Positions 52,401 to 62,081 are shown, numbered from the stretch's first letter. The stretch is DNA of 64,000 nt from Strigamia acuminata (GCA_949358305.1 OX442314.1:4655087-4719086), one strand, 5' to 3'. Translations and numbers: made by a program. The notes: generated by a model not told the origin, from the letters alone.

Positions 52401-53477
52401 AGTTTTAAGAAATTATCGACAGTTTTAAAAAAATCATATTTTTCTTTGGTTTGGGGCCCCAATTTGTTCAAAGGCTCACACTGCAGCTTGTGTGGGTGTG
52501 GCCAAATTGCCAATTAGTTGATTAATCTTTCTAGCTTGTTCGATTAAATACCCCGAGAAGTCCTTGCAGACCAAATGATGAAGTTTTAAGATGTGAAGAA
52601 AACTGCTATGAAAAGATACTCGAGCAACAAACTTTCAATTGCAGGTAACTTGCAATTCATCCACTAATTACCGTGCATCCCATATTGCAATTTACAAATC
52701 GTACATTGTTTGAAAATATTCCCAACAATCAAATGGAGCAAATTTATTGGTAGCAGCAGGTGTATTCAGGTTTACATTTATAAACAGCAAAAACTGCAAA
52801 AAGGTGTAAAGCACCATTCATTTAGTTTAAAAATTAAACAGTTTAATCGTCTGAAGAAGAACTGTTTCAGAACTGTTATTTTAAAAAAAAACACTTGCCA
52901 CAAATTTCAAAATGAATAATAACGGTATTTATTTTTAAAACTTTCAAAGATAGAATCTAAAATCATTGAAAAAAATGCTCATAAGCAATTGTCATTGTTA
53001 CCAATAAATTTAATTTGCCACATTTGATCTGCCTAGCTAAGTTGCTATCCCAAACAGTTCAAGTGTTTGCCCAATTTTTAATAACTGGAAAAAATCATGT
53101 GTCATGGCACACTGTGTATTTCCAGTAAATGTTGTTGTATTACTAGACTTCCATCCATGGATAAGAGTAAATTTCCCCTTTGCCTATCTCAAGAGACGGC
53201 TAAAACCACTTATCAGACATATTTGAAAACTCTGTTGAAGACAAACCCCCGAAAAGACTGTTACCGCAAAGCATCTTGTCAAGAAACCATCTACAATCCT
53301 TCAATTACCAACAGCTTAGAGAACCGAAGACCCTTTGTTTGGTATATGTTTGAAAATAACATCAGAGAAATAATTGAAGAACAGCAAGAGGTTACTATTG
53401 TAAAGTTATTGTGTCAGATTGGATCTATTATTGGTATTCTCACTGGTTTCTCCTTATTTTCTCTTCTTCAATTTTGA
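48929..53477 (+). CDS. tandem double DEG/ENaC channel, 779 aa, 11 exons (gene 2)
   Basis: Exons: 48929-49408, 49483-49555, 49611-49690, 49867-49974, 50307-50392, 50547-51327, 51388-51478, 51533-51615, 51684-51779, 52535-52644, 53126-53477. All borders are GT-AG, all phases agree, and the sum is 2,340 nt with a single terminal stop. The product is predicted to be a sodium/cation channel of the plasma membrane with two complete DEG/ENaC modules. Module 1 has membrane segments at residues ~52-72 and ~360-390 with pore motif GIS. After a ~35-residue cytosolic linker, module 2 has its first segment at ~424-443 and its second at the extreme C-terminus (~755-779) with pore motif GFS. Each ectodomain carries about eight cysteines. 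Each module is ~390 residues, short for the family (usually 450-700), and the C-terminal tail is missing. Regulation and ligand are not readable. Exon limits are my reconstruction; RNA would settle them. Confidence 0.85.
50547..51327 (+). CDS. gene 2 exon 6: fused centre joining both modules
   Basis: 781 nt without a stop, entered in phase 2 after CACATTAG and left in phase 0 at AAG/GTAAAA. It encodes the cysteine-rich end of ectodomain 1 (SQCRCANLCDET), YDIINMLCDIGGNIGLYFG then ISCLTLVEIF (membrane segment 2), the linker, IKITTSLFLGSMSVYYIYH (membrane segment 1 of module 2) and FPPIIACADS. It corresponds exactly to exon 6 of gene 1. Confidence 0.9.
51802..52166. mobile_element. MITE in intron 9 of gene 2
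   Basis: Inner inverted blocks CTTTCTCCCATTGGCC (51821-51836) and GGCCAATGGGAGAAAG (52123-52138) match those of the split MITE in gene 1 (13353-18578). The flanking text, with GTTTATTGGTTG, TCTGGTGTTTTG and AAAGCAAACAG/AAAGCACACTG words, is also shared. It is more diverged at the left end. Confidence 0.7.
53126..53477 (+). CDS. gene 2 exon 11: last ectodomain part and second membrane segment of module 2
   Basis: It starts after TTTCCAG and ends at TGA 53475-53477. It encodes VTIVKLLCQIGSIIGILTGF then SLFSLLQF: the family's pore entry with G-F-S, stopping right after the membrane segment. The equivalent exon of gene 1 continues about 15 residues further. Confidence 0.85.
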
Positions 53478-53504
53478 TTGCCTTTAATTCCACGGGTTTA
53501 AAAT

Positions 53505-53510
53505 AATAAA
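53505..53510 (+). terminator. polyadenylation signal of gene 2
   Basis: AATAAA lies 28 bases after the stop codon. Confidence 0.6.
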
Positions 53511-53687
53511 ATGTTGCTTAACTTATAACTGGATGCATTGAATTTGTACTGTAAATGTACTAATAATACGCGACATGTACTCTACAACGCAGAACTAAAT
53601 CGAACTAAGTTGAACAAAACGACTAAAAGAAATGTCTAAATTGATCAAAAACACTAAAAATTCGTGGGAGAAATTTAGGTTCTGACA

Positions 53688-54345
53688 ACAAAATGTCCGC
53701 GTTCTATTTAAAGCATTTAGAGTTATTGGTTAAGCCACTTCTGCATTGTTTTGCAGTGAAGTTTTACCCCTTTATTGCACTCTTGCACACCCTTTTTTAT
53801 TATCCTCCTTCTTACTGTGTGAGACCCCCTGAAAACTATGTAAACCAATCAGGGTGCTCACGTTGTTTCTCCCTCTGCACTTTTCCAAACAAAGCATTGT
53901 AGTTTAAGCCGTAGATATTGTCACCATCTTTCAGCTGCTGCTACACATCTCAACATCTCCAGAATACAAGAAATTCTTTTCTTCCTTACACAACAGTGAC
54001 TTTTTAATAAATACACTTTTAACACTAGGCAGAGCTGCTAAATAGCTGTGAACCAGCAAAGCAAGCGTTTAAAAAGTGACAAAGCCTAAAACAATACTTT
54101 AAGTCACCTAATTTTTCAAAAAGAGTGTCCTGAAATAAATTTTTAATTATCCATAGCACGATAAGTGATTGTTCGTACAATTAAGTCAACATGAACCTAG
54201 GTAGTGGTAAATTCTCGGATATATTGTTCAACATAGAAATACTTTATCTTGTAAGCACAATTAAAATCTCACAGCACTTGGAACATCATTCCATACTTAT
54301 TATCTATTAATTTATTAAGATTACTGTCAGTTACCATGTACAATT
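53688..54345. repeat. inverted segmental duplicate, counterpart of Y blocks
   Basis: It pairs, as reverse complement, with 34166-34365 (at 53688-53880) and 33299-33425 (at 54218-54341). The intervening part differs between the copies; the other copy has the 461 bp MITE there. It contains the unoccupied insertion site of element B at 54342-54345. Confidence 0.8.
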
Positions 54346-54374
54346 TTTATTTCGATTAATTAATGCAACGTTGT

Positions 54375-54924
54375 GGAGAGAAAGCGCACTCAGTGTCATT
54401 TAAACTTGTTTTCAGTATATTTTTTAAACCACTCTAAACGTAAAATTTTGCACTTTAAATGTGTAATGTAATTCATCAACGCAATAAAATTTGAGTCAAA
54501 CGTGTGTGAGTAATTGATTTTAATTTAAACTCTATTTTCAATTCAGCAATAAAAATATTAATCTAGAATAACAGATCAATCAAATATTTTACGTCATTTT
54601 ATGCCATTCAAGTCCCCATGTCTTTCTATCAACTTAGATAAACGGATAAAATCACAGTTGGCTTGTCAGTAGATTTAATCGATACCAACATGCCGAAATA
54701 CAATCAATTACGTTAACCCTGCCATGACGTACCCGCCATCTGTCGGTCCAAATACGAAATAAATTAACACCGACCATCCGATCCAATCAGCTTTTTGATT
54801 TTGGTCATCTAAATCCGATCCAAATTTTTCGGATGTATTTGCACATTTGTTATTTCAATAAAACAAATGAAATTAAGCAATTTTAAACCGAATTTTTCAG
54901 CATTCCGATAACATTTTGATCACG
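54375..54924. other. segment absent from the other duplicate
   Basis: AT-rich DNA without a recognised gene. With the solo LTR and 55553-55630 it forms about 1.25 kb that is missing from the left copy of the duplication. Confidence 0.5.
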
Positions 54925-55552
54925 TGTGGTGATTCCGAATCACCTGAAGATAAATTGATAAGATTTATCGTGTTGATGAATCCGACCGCCAGGAGCGCTA
55001 CTAGAAATAGACTAGATTGACTAGTCTCGCATTTCTGCGGATCTGAATAATCAGAATAATCTACATATGACGTCACTTCCGGTCAGTATATAAGACCGAG
55101 ACTGACCGGAAACTAGACTACAGTTACCACATTTCAGCAAAAGCACCATTTACCTCACCTTTCAGGCCGTTTCACGGATTGATCGAGGACCGGTGCCCGC
55201 TGACCATTCTAACTGTACAACAGCCACATTTATTTAGCGTAGCCAAACTACGCTAGAATAAATATCCGAACGATATTCGTTTAATTCGCACGAGAAAGCG
55301 AATTCTCGCGTGTTCATTATAACACGTGGAAATAACCCTAGACAACAACACAGACCACGCGTAGGCCTAAACAATTGGATCCGCCATTGTTTAGCGGCGA
55401 CTCGTATTCGCAGAAGAATCCGAGGACCACCATAGGAAACATCTTAACTCATATTGTATTAGTAAGCGTGTTTAATAAAGCAGTATTATAACTTGTATTG
55501 TATTCCCGAGTGTTATTATTATTATCTTTAACCACAAAGTCGAATCACGACA
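54925..55552 (+). mobile_element. solo LTR (628 bp) of an element B relative
   Basis: TGTGGTGATTCC...ATCACGACA with a 4 bp target duplication CACG (54921-54924, 55553-55556). It resembles the element B LTR in ends and inner blocks (TCACCTTTCAGGCCG, CACGGATTGAT.GAGGACCG.TGCCCG). A TATATAAG box (about 55085) lies inside a TTCCGGTCAGT / ACTGACCGGAA hairpin, and AATAAA follows at about 55475. It is a product of LTR-LTR recombination. Confidence 0.85.
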
Positions 55553-55630
55553 CACGTTACGGCCATATTTTGTCGATTCACGGATCTAGATTCTTCTGCC
55601 CACCAATTTAATTCTTAGTATCGTTTCCAA

Positions 55631-56000
55631 CAACATGAAAAGGCAAAAATGCACTTACTGTTGACGGGTGAACGTGGTAGCAACATAATTCCCAGCACGC
55701 CGATGTGCTTATGCGCGCCATTGTCCTTCGGACCTCGTTTTCGTCCAGCAGATAGTCCCGCAGAAATGGTAACTTTTGATGCAGTTTTTATTTGATTTTT
55801 TTATTTTTCTGAAAATAATAATAAAAATGATTCATCAATTGTGTTTCCTTGAAAAAAACAAAAAAAAAACACATTAGGATTCGCTTTGGTTCCGTTGGTG
55901 AGTCGGGAAACCTGGAAACCGAGTTGTTCAATTCGTTTATTCGCCGCTAGAGGTCATACAAGTTAGAATCAAAACTCAATTTCCTACATACGAAATTGGA
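55631..56000. repeat. inverted segmental duplicate, counterpart of block X
   Basis: Reverse complement of 22080-22440 with indels; shared runs include CATTGTCCTTCGGACCTCG and TTTTGATGCAGTTTT. Confidence 0.85.
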
Positions 56001-56421
56001 AATAGATTTAATTTCAGTAGCTGCATTCAAAAATTAAAATAACAATTTTAGTTTAAGTGTGTTTTAAGTTTTAACATGGGTTTAAACAGGAAATGATGTT
56101 ATTTTTGGTTTAAAATTGAAGTAAAACACAAAATATTTTAGTTTTTGAATGCAGCTAGTTAAAAGTCAATTTTGTAAGACAAGCAGGTGTGCTCGTCTTC
56201 TTGCGTATCGTAAAAAGGTTTTTGGGACGTTCGTAAATGTTAATAACTATTAACTTTGCTTTTTTATTTATTGCAAACTTACAACTGGCAACTTCTACAA
56301 TTACCGCCTTCTTTTGTCGCAAAACGGAACTAAAGATGTAATACCAAAATCGACTACTAGATGGCGCGGTTTTTTAAATCCGCGTGGATTCTTTTCGATT
56401 CCAGGATGCATATATTTTTTT

Positions 56422-56704
56422 CCACATCATCACTACAGATCATCCGCCCATTACCGATCGCCAGACATTGCTAGCGATCATCACGCATCATTATCGCGTG
56501 TTCTTGGATTTTTTTCTTTTTTTCCTAACAAGGGGGGGCTAGCGCCTCCCCTTGACCCCCCGCGGACCTCACCTTAACTAATTTTCTTAATGCGACGGGA
56601 ATTGGGCACTTATTTGACTCGTGATATGTCTGGGGATAAATGTGATGATCGCTAGCAATGTCTGGCGATCGGTAATGGGCGGATGATCTGTAGTGATGAT
56701 GTGG
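56422..56704. mobile_element. foldback element with 63 bp perfect arms
   Basis: 56422-56484 and 56642-56704 are exact reverse complements (CCACATCATCACTACAGATC...). The centre contains CTAACAAGGGGGGGC, CCTTGACCCCCC and GGCACTTATTT words also found in the foldback element at 58943-59512. No ORF is seen. Confidence 0.85.
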
Positions 56705-57012
56705 GAAAAAAGGAATGGTTCCGGGATGCGAACCCGAAACTGCTATTAAAAATATATTTCACAAACTAGATATAAGAATAAAAAAAATTTTCACAAGGAA
56801 AAATGCTGAATAATTTTATTTATTCAATTTATTTAATTTACACAAGTACCGGTATTCAAAATTTTTCAAAAATGACGATGATGTCATAATTGGCGTGTCG
56901 CACTCGCTGCAGCAGTTCAGTTTGATCTCTGGATGACGGATTGATTTTCCAGTACTTTTGTCATCCGATCAGTCAAGACTATTATTATGTAGTGAGAATC
57001 GAAGTGAATAAA
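56705..57012 (+). other. 5' flank of the dynein fragment
   Basis: About 300 bp, mostly AT-rich. If the promoter of the dynein heavy-chain copy is included it should be here. No defined element is recognised. Confidence 0.35.
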
Positions 57013-58283
57013 ATGTCGGAAACAAATTTAGAAGCAAGCAGCGATCAACAGGCGAGCGACACGCAGTCGGTCACGGTGATTAAAGCGAGTCAAGTCGCCA
57101 AATATCTCAAGAAGTGTGTCCCGGCGCTGCTCGAAGATGACGATTCGTTTTCGCCGGCCCTGGATATCGCTCTCAAGGACCAACAATCCGTGGAAAACAT
57201 CCGCAAATTCATCACCGATCCGCAAATCAGAGCGATCATCATCGAAAGAACATCAACCGAGGGTAGATTAGTATATTTGTTTTGAAAAATTAATCCTAAT
57301 CCTCTTGGTTTGGAATTTCCAGTCCGGTTGTGAATTCGCAACCTGACTGGAATCAGCACGACGCCATTTTTAGGGTTAAGTTTTAATCTCGTCGTTCATT
57401 TCGTTCTTTTTTTGTTCGCAGACGAAGAAGCTGATCAGGAGATGGTTAGTTATATTATCTCGACGGATGTGCGATTTTCAAAGACAAAAATCAACAGGTA
57501 ATTGAAATAAATTGTGATTAAAATGGCGGATGTAATTAATTTTTTCTCTTGTTGCAGCGTCGTGCTCATCAAACGTGGCGCTGTGGTCGAGGCGGATAAA
57601 TCGGTGGCTTCGCAAGTGCGGGTTTTGAACTTGAGCGATGGGTCGCCTTACGAGACCCTTCACGCTTACATCAGCAATGCGGTTGGTCCGTATTTCAAGT
57701 CTTTCGTCAAGGAGAGCGGCAAAGCCGAGCGGTGACTAATGAAACTAAATGAAATGAAATGAAATGAAAGAAACAAATTCTTAATTGATTTATTTGTTGC
57801 AGCCATGGCGACAAGATGGCTCCGTGGGTGGAGAAAAAGATGGCGGAACTGGAGATGGGGTTGTTGCATTTGCAGCACAATATCGACAATTCCGGAAATC
57901 AGTTTGAGCGTCCATCCTCAGATAATGAAGAAATGCAGGGACAAAAATGTGCGCCCAAAAGTGTTTGATTTCGGCGACAGGGTGGAGGATTCCACTTTTT
58001 TGAATGAATTGCAGAACGAAGTGATTCGTTGGGTCAAAGAAATACAAAAAGTAGTTTTTTTTTAAATGAATAAAGTTAAGTGACTTAAAATTAATTTAAT
58101 TGAATTTGTTAGGTGACTAAATTGGACCGAGATCCGTGCAGGAAGTGAGCTTTTGGCTCAATTTGGAACGAGCGCTTTTGCGCATTCAAGAGAAGAGGGA
58201 GAGTTTGGAAGTGGCGCTTACCCTCGATATACTCAGACGTGGAAAACGGTTTCATGTGACAGTCAGTTTCGATAACGACACTG
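57013..58283 (+). pseudogene. DYNC1H1: cytoplasmic dynein heavy chain N-terminal fragment, frameshifted
   Basis: Five exons align in order with the N-terminal tail of cytoplasmic dynein 1 heavy chain: 57013-57262 (VPALLEDDDSFSPALDIALK, DPQIRAIIIERTSTE), 57422-57497 (SYIISTDVRFSKTK), 57558-57731 ([40 protein letters not shown]), 57803-58050 ([39 protein letters not shown]) and 58113-58283 (VTKLDRDP, then [19 protein letters not shown]). Borders are GT-AG. Two lesions: exon 4 has one extra A near 57885-57892 that changes frame, and exon 5 has a short deletion with frame change near 58135-58142, where the family has a few more residues. The protein normally has ~4,600 residues; only about 305 are here and the next exon is not found in the remaining 5.7 kb. 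Retained introns show a DNA-level duplicate, not a retrocopy. A sequencing error cannot be excluded for either indel. Confidence 0.85.
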
Positions 58284-58300
58284 GTATAATTATAATGAAC

Positions 58301-58420
58301 AATTTTTGGAATTTTTAAGCAATTTTTGGAATTTTTAAGCAATTTTTGGAATTTTTAAGCATTTTTTGGAATTTTTAAGCAATTTTTGGAATTTTTAAGC
58401 AATTTTTGGAATTTTGTTGC
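58301..58420. repeat. 20 bp tandem repeat, six units
   Basis: The unit AATTTTTGGAATTTTTAAGC is repeated six times with few changes, beginning 17 bp after the last dynein exon border, in what would be the next intron. Confidence 0.95.
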
Positions 58421-58942
58421 TGTTTTTCCTGCATTTTGATAACTTTATTTTCTTTTTTCCTCAGTTTTTATTGTTGTTGCATTTTTGATTATTCCTGTGA
58501 GTATTTCTAAGTTTTTCTGCATTGTATTATGTTTTTTCTGCATTTTTTTACATTTTACATATTTTGTAGCATTTTGAGACCAAAAAATGGATTTTCAGAC
58601 AAAAAAAATGCATTTTGTTACAGAACATGTTTAAGAACCCCCCCTCCCCGTCTTAACAAGCCATAACAAAATTTAAACACCCCCCCCCACCTCCAGGCGT
58701 TTTGTAATTTATGGACGGCCCCTAGACAATAAAAAAAATTTTCTTTAATTCAGTAATTTGATACGTCTTTGTGAACAGACCAAGCAAATTTGAAACTGTA
58801 AGTGCAAAGAGAAAAAGATAAAAATTGTGAGTTTAAACATTTAAGCAAGCCTGTCAGACAGTCCTACCCTACAGACAGAATAGACGAACCTAAAAGGGGC
58901 GAGAGAGAAGTCCGAGTGGTGAGAGGGATAATTCTAGAGTAA
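58421..58942. other. T-rich non-coding stretch
   Basis: GCATTTT-type low-complexity words and two C-runs (CCCCCCTCCCC, CCCCCCCCCACC). No gene is seen. Confidence 0.4.
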
Positions 58943-59512
58943 CGCCTGGCGACAAAGAGTTCCTCAGCCAGGAGTGACTAATGCTATTTCTTGGTTTTTT
59001 GCATGTTCTTCGGTTTTTTCTTAACAAGGGGGGGCAGTGCTCCTTTGACCCCCCTTCCCTCTGCGAACCTCACCTTAACTGTTTTTTTTTACGAAGTGGC
59101 TATGTTCATGTCCGACGTGAACGTATTATTTTCATGACGCGCTGTGATTGGTTGAGAGATGCATTGAAATACATTGATGAAAATCCTCATTTCGTCGACT
59201 TTGCTAAAAACGGATAAGGTTAGGTCTGGGGGGGTCAAGAAGGTCTTGTAAGAAAAAGAGAAGCTAAAACCTCGAGAACATCGAATTTGAGAAAACTTAC
59301 GTCGAGGAAACGAATCAACATCAATGTGTCTCGGCCAATCACAGCGTGTCATGAAAATAATACGTTCACGTCGGACATGAACGTAGCCACTGCCTTTTTT
59401 TAAATGTGATTGGAAATTTGGCACTTATTTACTCGCGGTATGGTTGGCATGCATTAGTCATTCCTGGTTTGTGTCTGTAATTTCATTGGTCAAAGCCTCC
59501 TGTCGCCAGGCG
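58943..59512. mobile_element. foldback/MITE element with nested insertion
   Basis: Ends CGCCTGGCGAC / GTCGCCAGGCG and inner pairs AGGAGTGACTAATGC / GCATTAGTCATTCCT. Its core (TTAACAAGGGGGGGC ... TTTGACCCCCC ... ACCTCACCTTAACT ... GGCACTTATTT) matches the core of the element at 56422-56704. A second MITE (59095-59391) sits inside the core. Confidence 0.75.
59095..59391. mobile_element. nested MITE (297 bp) with ~57 bp inverted ends
   Basis: AGTGGCTATGTTCATGTCCG at the left and its near-complement at the right end (59372-59391). Arms pair over ~57 bp. It interrupts the core shared by the elements at 56422 and 58943. No clear target duplication. Confidence 0.8.
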
Positions 59513-59826
59513 CTTTTTAATTCTAGTAGTTGAGTTCTAGTAGTTGACGCCAGGGACCTTCTCCCTGTTCAGAGTGTTCACCACTGTGATGCCCAGTAAC
59601 CTGGTTCAGACCCAGTTGCAGCCTACATGAGTGTTCAAGTAAGTGTGATGAGAACAGACAAAGTAAGCAACCGCCCCGTACATGAGACATTTGAATGTTG
59701 TCTGTTGGCCTTGTGTGCAATGGGCCGGTTGGTATGTGGCATCTCCTTTAGGCAGTGTCAGCACATAGACGAGCTATAAGCAAACCCCTAGAGTAGATCC
59801 GTGCACCCCAAAGTGTGGTCCATGAG
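59513..59826. other. intergenic
   Basis: No gene or repeat recognised. Confidence 0.35.
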
Positions 59827-59971
59827 CAATGTTGGACTGGCCCGGCGGGCTACCGGGAATTTCCCGATGGCCTGTGTGACCCGGTGGCCCGTGGCAGGCC
59901 CACCGTAACCTGTCCCTGTGGCCCAACCATCCAGATTTCCCGGTACTAAATTCGTACCCAGTCCAGCCCTG
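59827..59971. mobile_element. hAT-type MITE (145 bp)
   Basis: The right end reads CCAGTCCAGCCCTG and the left end CAATGTTGGACTGG: imperfect inverted repeats of the CAGGGCTGGACTGG kind. An 8 bp target duplication TCC[A/G]TGAG flanks it (59819-59826, 59972-59979), as expected for hAT. Confidence 0.85.
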
Positions 59972-60307
59972 TCCGTGAGTAAGAGGTTGCAGACCGGCCT
60001 CTTACTGTTGAAGCGCAAAAATTAAATAGGCTTAGTAGAGCAATGTTAGGTTTCAGGTCTGTGACACATTGTTACATCACGGACCAGACAGTCACATCAC
60101 ATTTTGATAATTGAGCTTGTAGTAGATCTCTGGCAGATCAAGTGAATCGGTCGGCGTCTCCTTTTAAAGAAATGGTTGGCGCTCGTTTATGTGCCAAGAT
60201 TTGTCAGAAAATTGATTATGAAAGGCACCGGCAATGAAATTCATGAATAAACGATCGTTGCAAGCATTCTAAATGCAAAACATTTTATTTTTATATTCTA
60301 AATATTG

Positions 60308-60430
60308 ATTTGGAGCGTCCACAGATGTATGTTACTTTTTTCCCACACACAACTCAAGGATTTAATAATTTTAGAGGAAAAATTAGTGGCAGAAAAAAAG
60401 ATCTCGAAAGCTGTGATGATAATTGGAGAT
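60308..60430 (+). pseudogene. DEG/ENaC exon 1 remnant (third paralog)
   Basis: About 41 codons encode MYVTFFPHTTQGFNNF, aligning with VYLYPYTTQEFNNF of gene 2 exon 1 just after its first membrane segment, then a Lys-rich stretch ending ESCDDN (DKDQC in gene 2), and a stop at 60431. The membrane segment and all other exons are missing. It is an exon relic of a third tandem copy downstream of gene 2. Confidence 0.7.
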
Positions 60431-60574
60431 AGTCGTGAGGCCTATGGCCTAAAGGACCACCAACAGTACATTGGTTATTATTAGGCAACTAGCATCACGG
60501 TGCACCATGAAGCCTGAAACTTGAAGTTACCAATCAGCTAAAATGATCACCGAGGTGCACCTGTTTGGAATTCA

Positions 60575-61003
60575 TTTTATTCATTAAACTCATTCAGAAA
60601 CTGCAACTCCAACTTCATAAAGTTAATTACCTAAGAAATTGAAAGTATACGGTATATCTGTTAAATTATTCATTCTTGGAACGAAACATAGAATTACAAA
60701 CCAAATGTTTTGCATTTAGATTAAACTCACTCAACAAACTCCAACGTCATAGATTAGATTTTCTTTGAAATTAGAAATTATATAGTATGTCTGGTGAATT
60801 ATTCCATCTTGGAACATGACATGGAATAACAAATGAAATGTTTTGCATTTAGATTAAACTTGTTCAAGAAACTGCAACTTCATCAAGTTGAGTTTCTTTG
60901 AAATTACAAATTATACAGTACATTCGGTGAATTATTCATTCTTGGAACATTGAATATGAAATGAATTATTTTGTATTTAGATTAAATTCATTCAACAAAT
61001 GTT
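60575..61003. repeat. ~128 bp tandem repeat, first cluster
   Basis: About three diverged units, each with TTTTGCATTTAGATTAAACT, CAACTTCA..AAGTTGAGTT, TCTTTGAAATTAGAAATTAT and GGTGAATTATTCA. It continues at 61445. Confidence 0.8.
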
Positions 61004-61444
61004 AGTGGCAGACAGACATAACATGGCATGAGAAATACCATGGTGATGCTGGACTGATCACACTTAGAAGAGAGTTTTGGTCGTTATTCACAAGATTGTC
61101 TGGGGTTAGTTCCCAGAAGTGTTTCCCTAGTCTGGGTTGCATCGCTGCAACCCAACCTAATATCAACCCCTGATTGTGTGGTTAAGATCTGATTTCTGCA
61201 GTGTCTCTGCACAGGCTTGCTGACAGCTTCAGGTTGGTACCTTCTCTGGATACACAAGTGCGGTCATGCATCCGTTCAAATTGCTGTTCCAGAAAGAACT
61301 GGTCAAAGAACGTCTCATTCACGAGACCTTGGCAGACCCTGCTTTTCATTGGCTGCCAGGCTACATCCGGGACTGGCATCGCCACCTGACAGGGGGCGCT
61401 GCCCAGGATAACACCTTGTAATAAGTGTCAGTAACCGACAGTCA
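61004..61444. other. 441 bp insert splitting the repeat array
   Basis: Unrelated, less AT-rich sequence between the two clusters; includes GGTTGCATCGCTGCAACC hairpin-like text. Origin unknown. Confidence 0.5.
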
Positions 61445-61833
61445 CACAAACTCCTGCTTCATAGATTCGATTTTCTTTCAAATTAGAAATTATACGGTAT
61501 ATCTGGTAAATTATTCATTTTTGGAACGTGACATTGAAATGAAATGTTTTGCATTTAGATCAAACTCATTCAAGCAACTCCAACTTCATAAAGTTGAGTT
61601 TCTTTGAAATTAGAAATTATATGTTACATCTGGTGAATTATTCAGTCTTGGAAAGTAACATAAATAACAGATGTAGAATTTTGCATTTAGATAAAACTTC
61701 ACGCAAGAAACTTCAACGTCTAAAATTCATTTTCTTTGAAATTAGAAATTATACAGTACATCTGGTGAATTATTCACTGTTGAAGAGTAACATGAATAAC
61801 AGATGAAAAATTTTGCATTTAGATTAAACTCAT
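61445..61833. repeat. ~128 bp tandem repeat, second cluster
   Basis: Three further units with the same words as 60575-61003. Confidence 0.8.
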
Positions 61834-61912
61834 GCGGTATCCGATCACTTCAGTGACCATCGTGAAGTCGTGAACTGGAGAAAACGGTAAGTCAAATTTT
61901 GAATTGAAGATA

Positions 61913-62081
61913 CAGTGTACACTGTACGGATCGGACAGTGTTCATCCGGAAAGATTTGTGATCCAAACAGGTTTGCTGGACCCAACCTATAACCAGTAAT
62001 GTTACATTACCCTCTCCTAGCCTGTTAATCTGGATAACTTTCTTAGACCGGTCCTACGTCCAAGCTTCACAGAGTACACTG
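61913..62081. mobile_element. pogo-type MITE (169 bp)
   Basis: CAGTGTACACTG...AGTACACTG flanked by TA. The inner text (ACCAGTAATGTTA..TACCCTCTCC, AGACCGG.CCTACGTCC) matches 48561-48746. Confidence 0.7.

Noticed and set aside
56314-56577. 87-codon ORF in a foldback element
   Set aside because: Crosses the arm and core of the element; composition is not protein-like.
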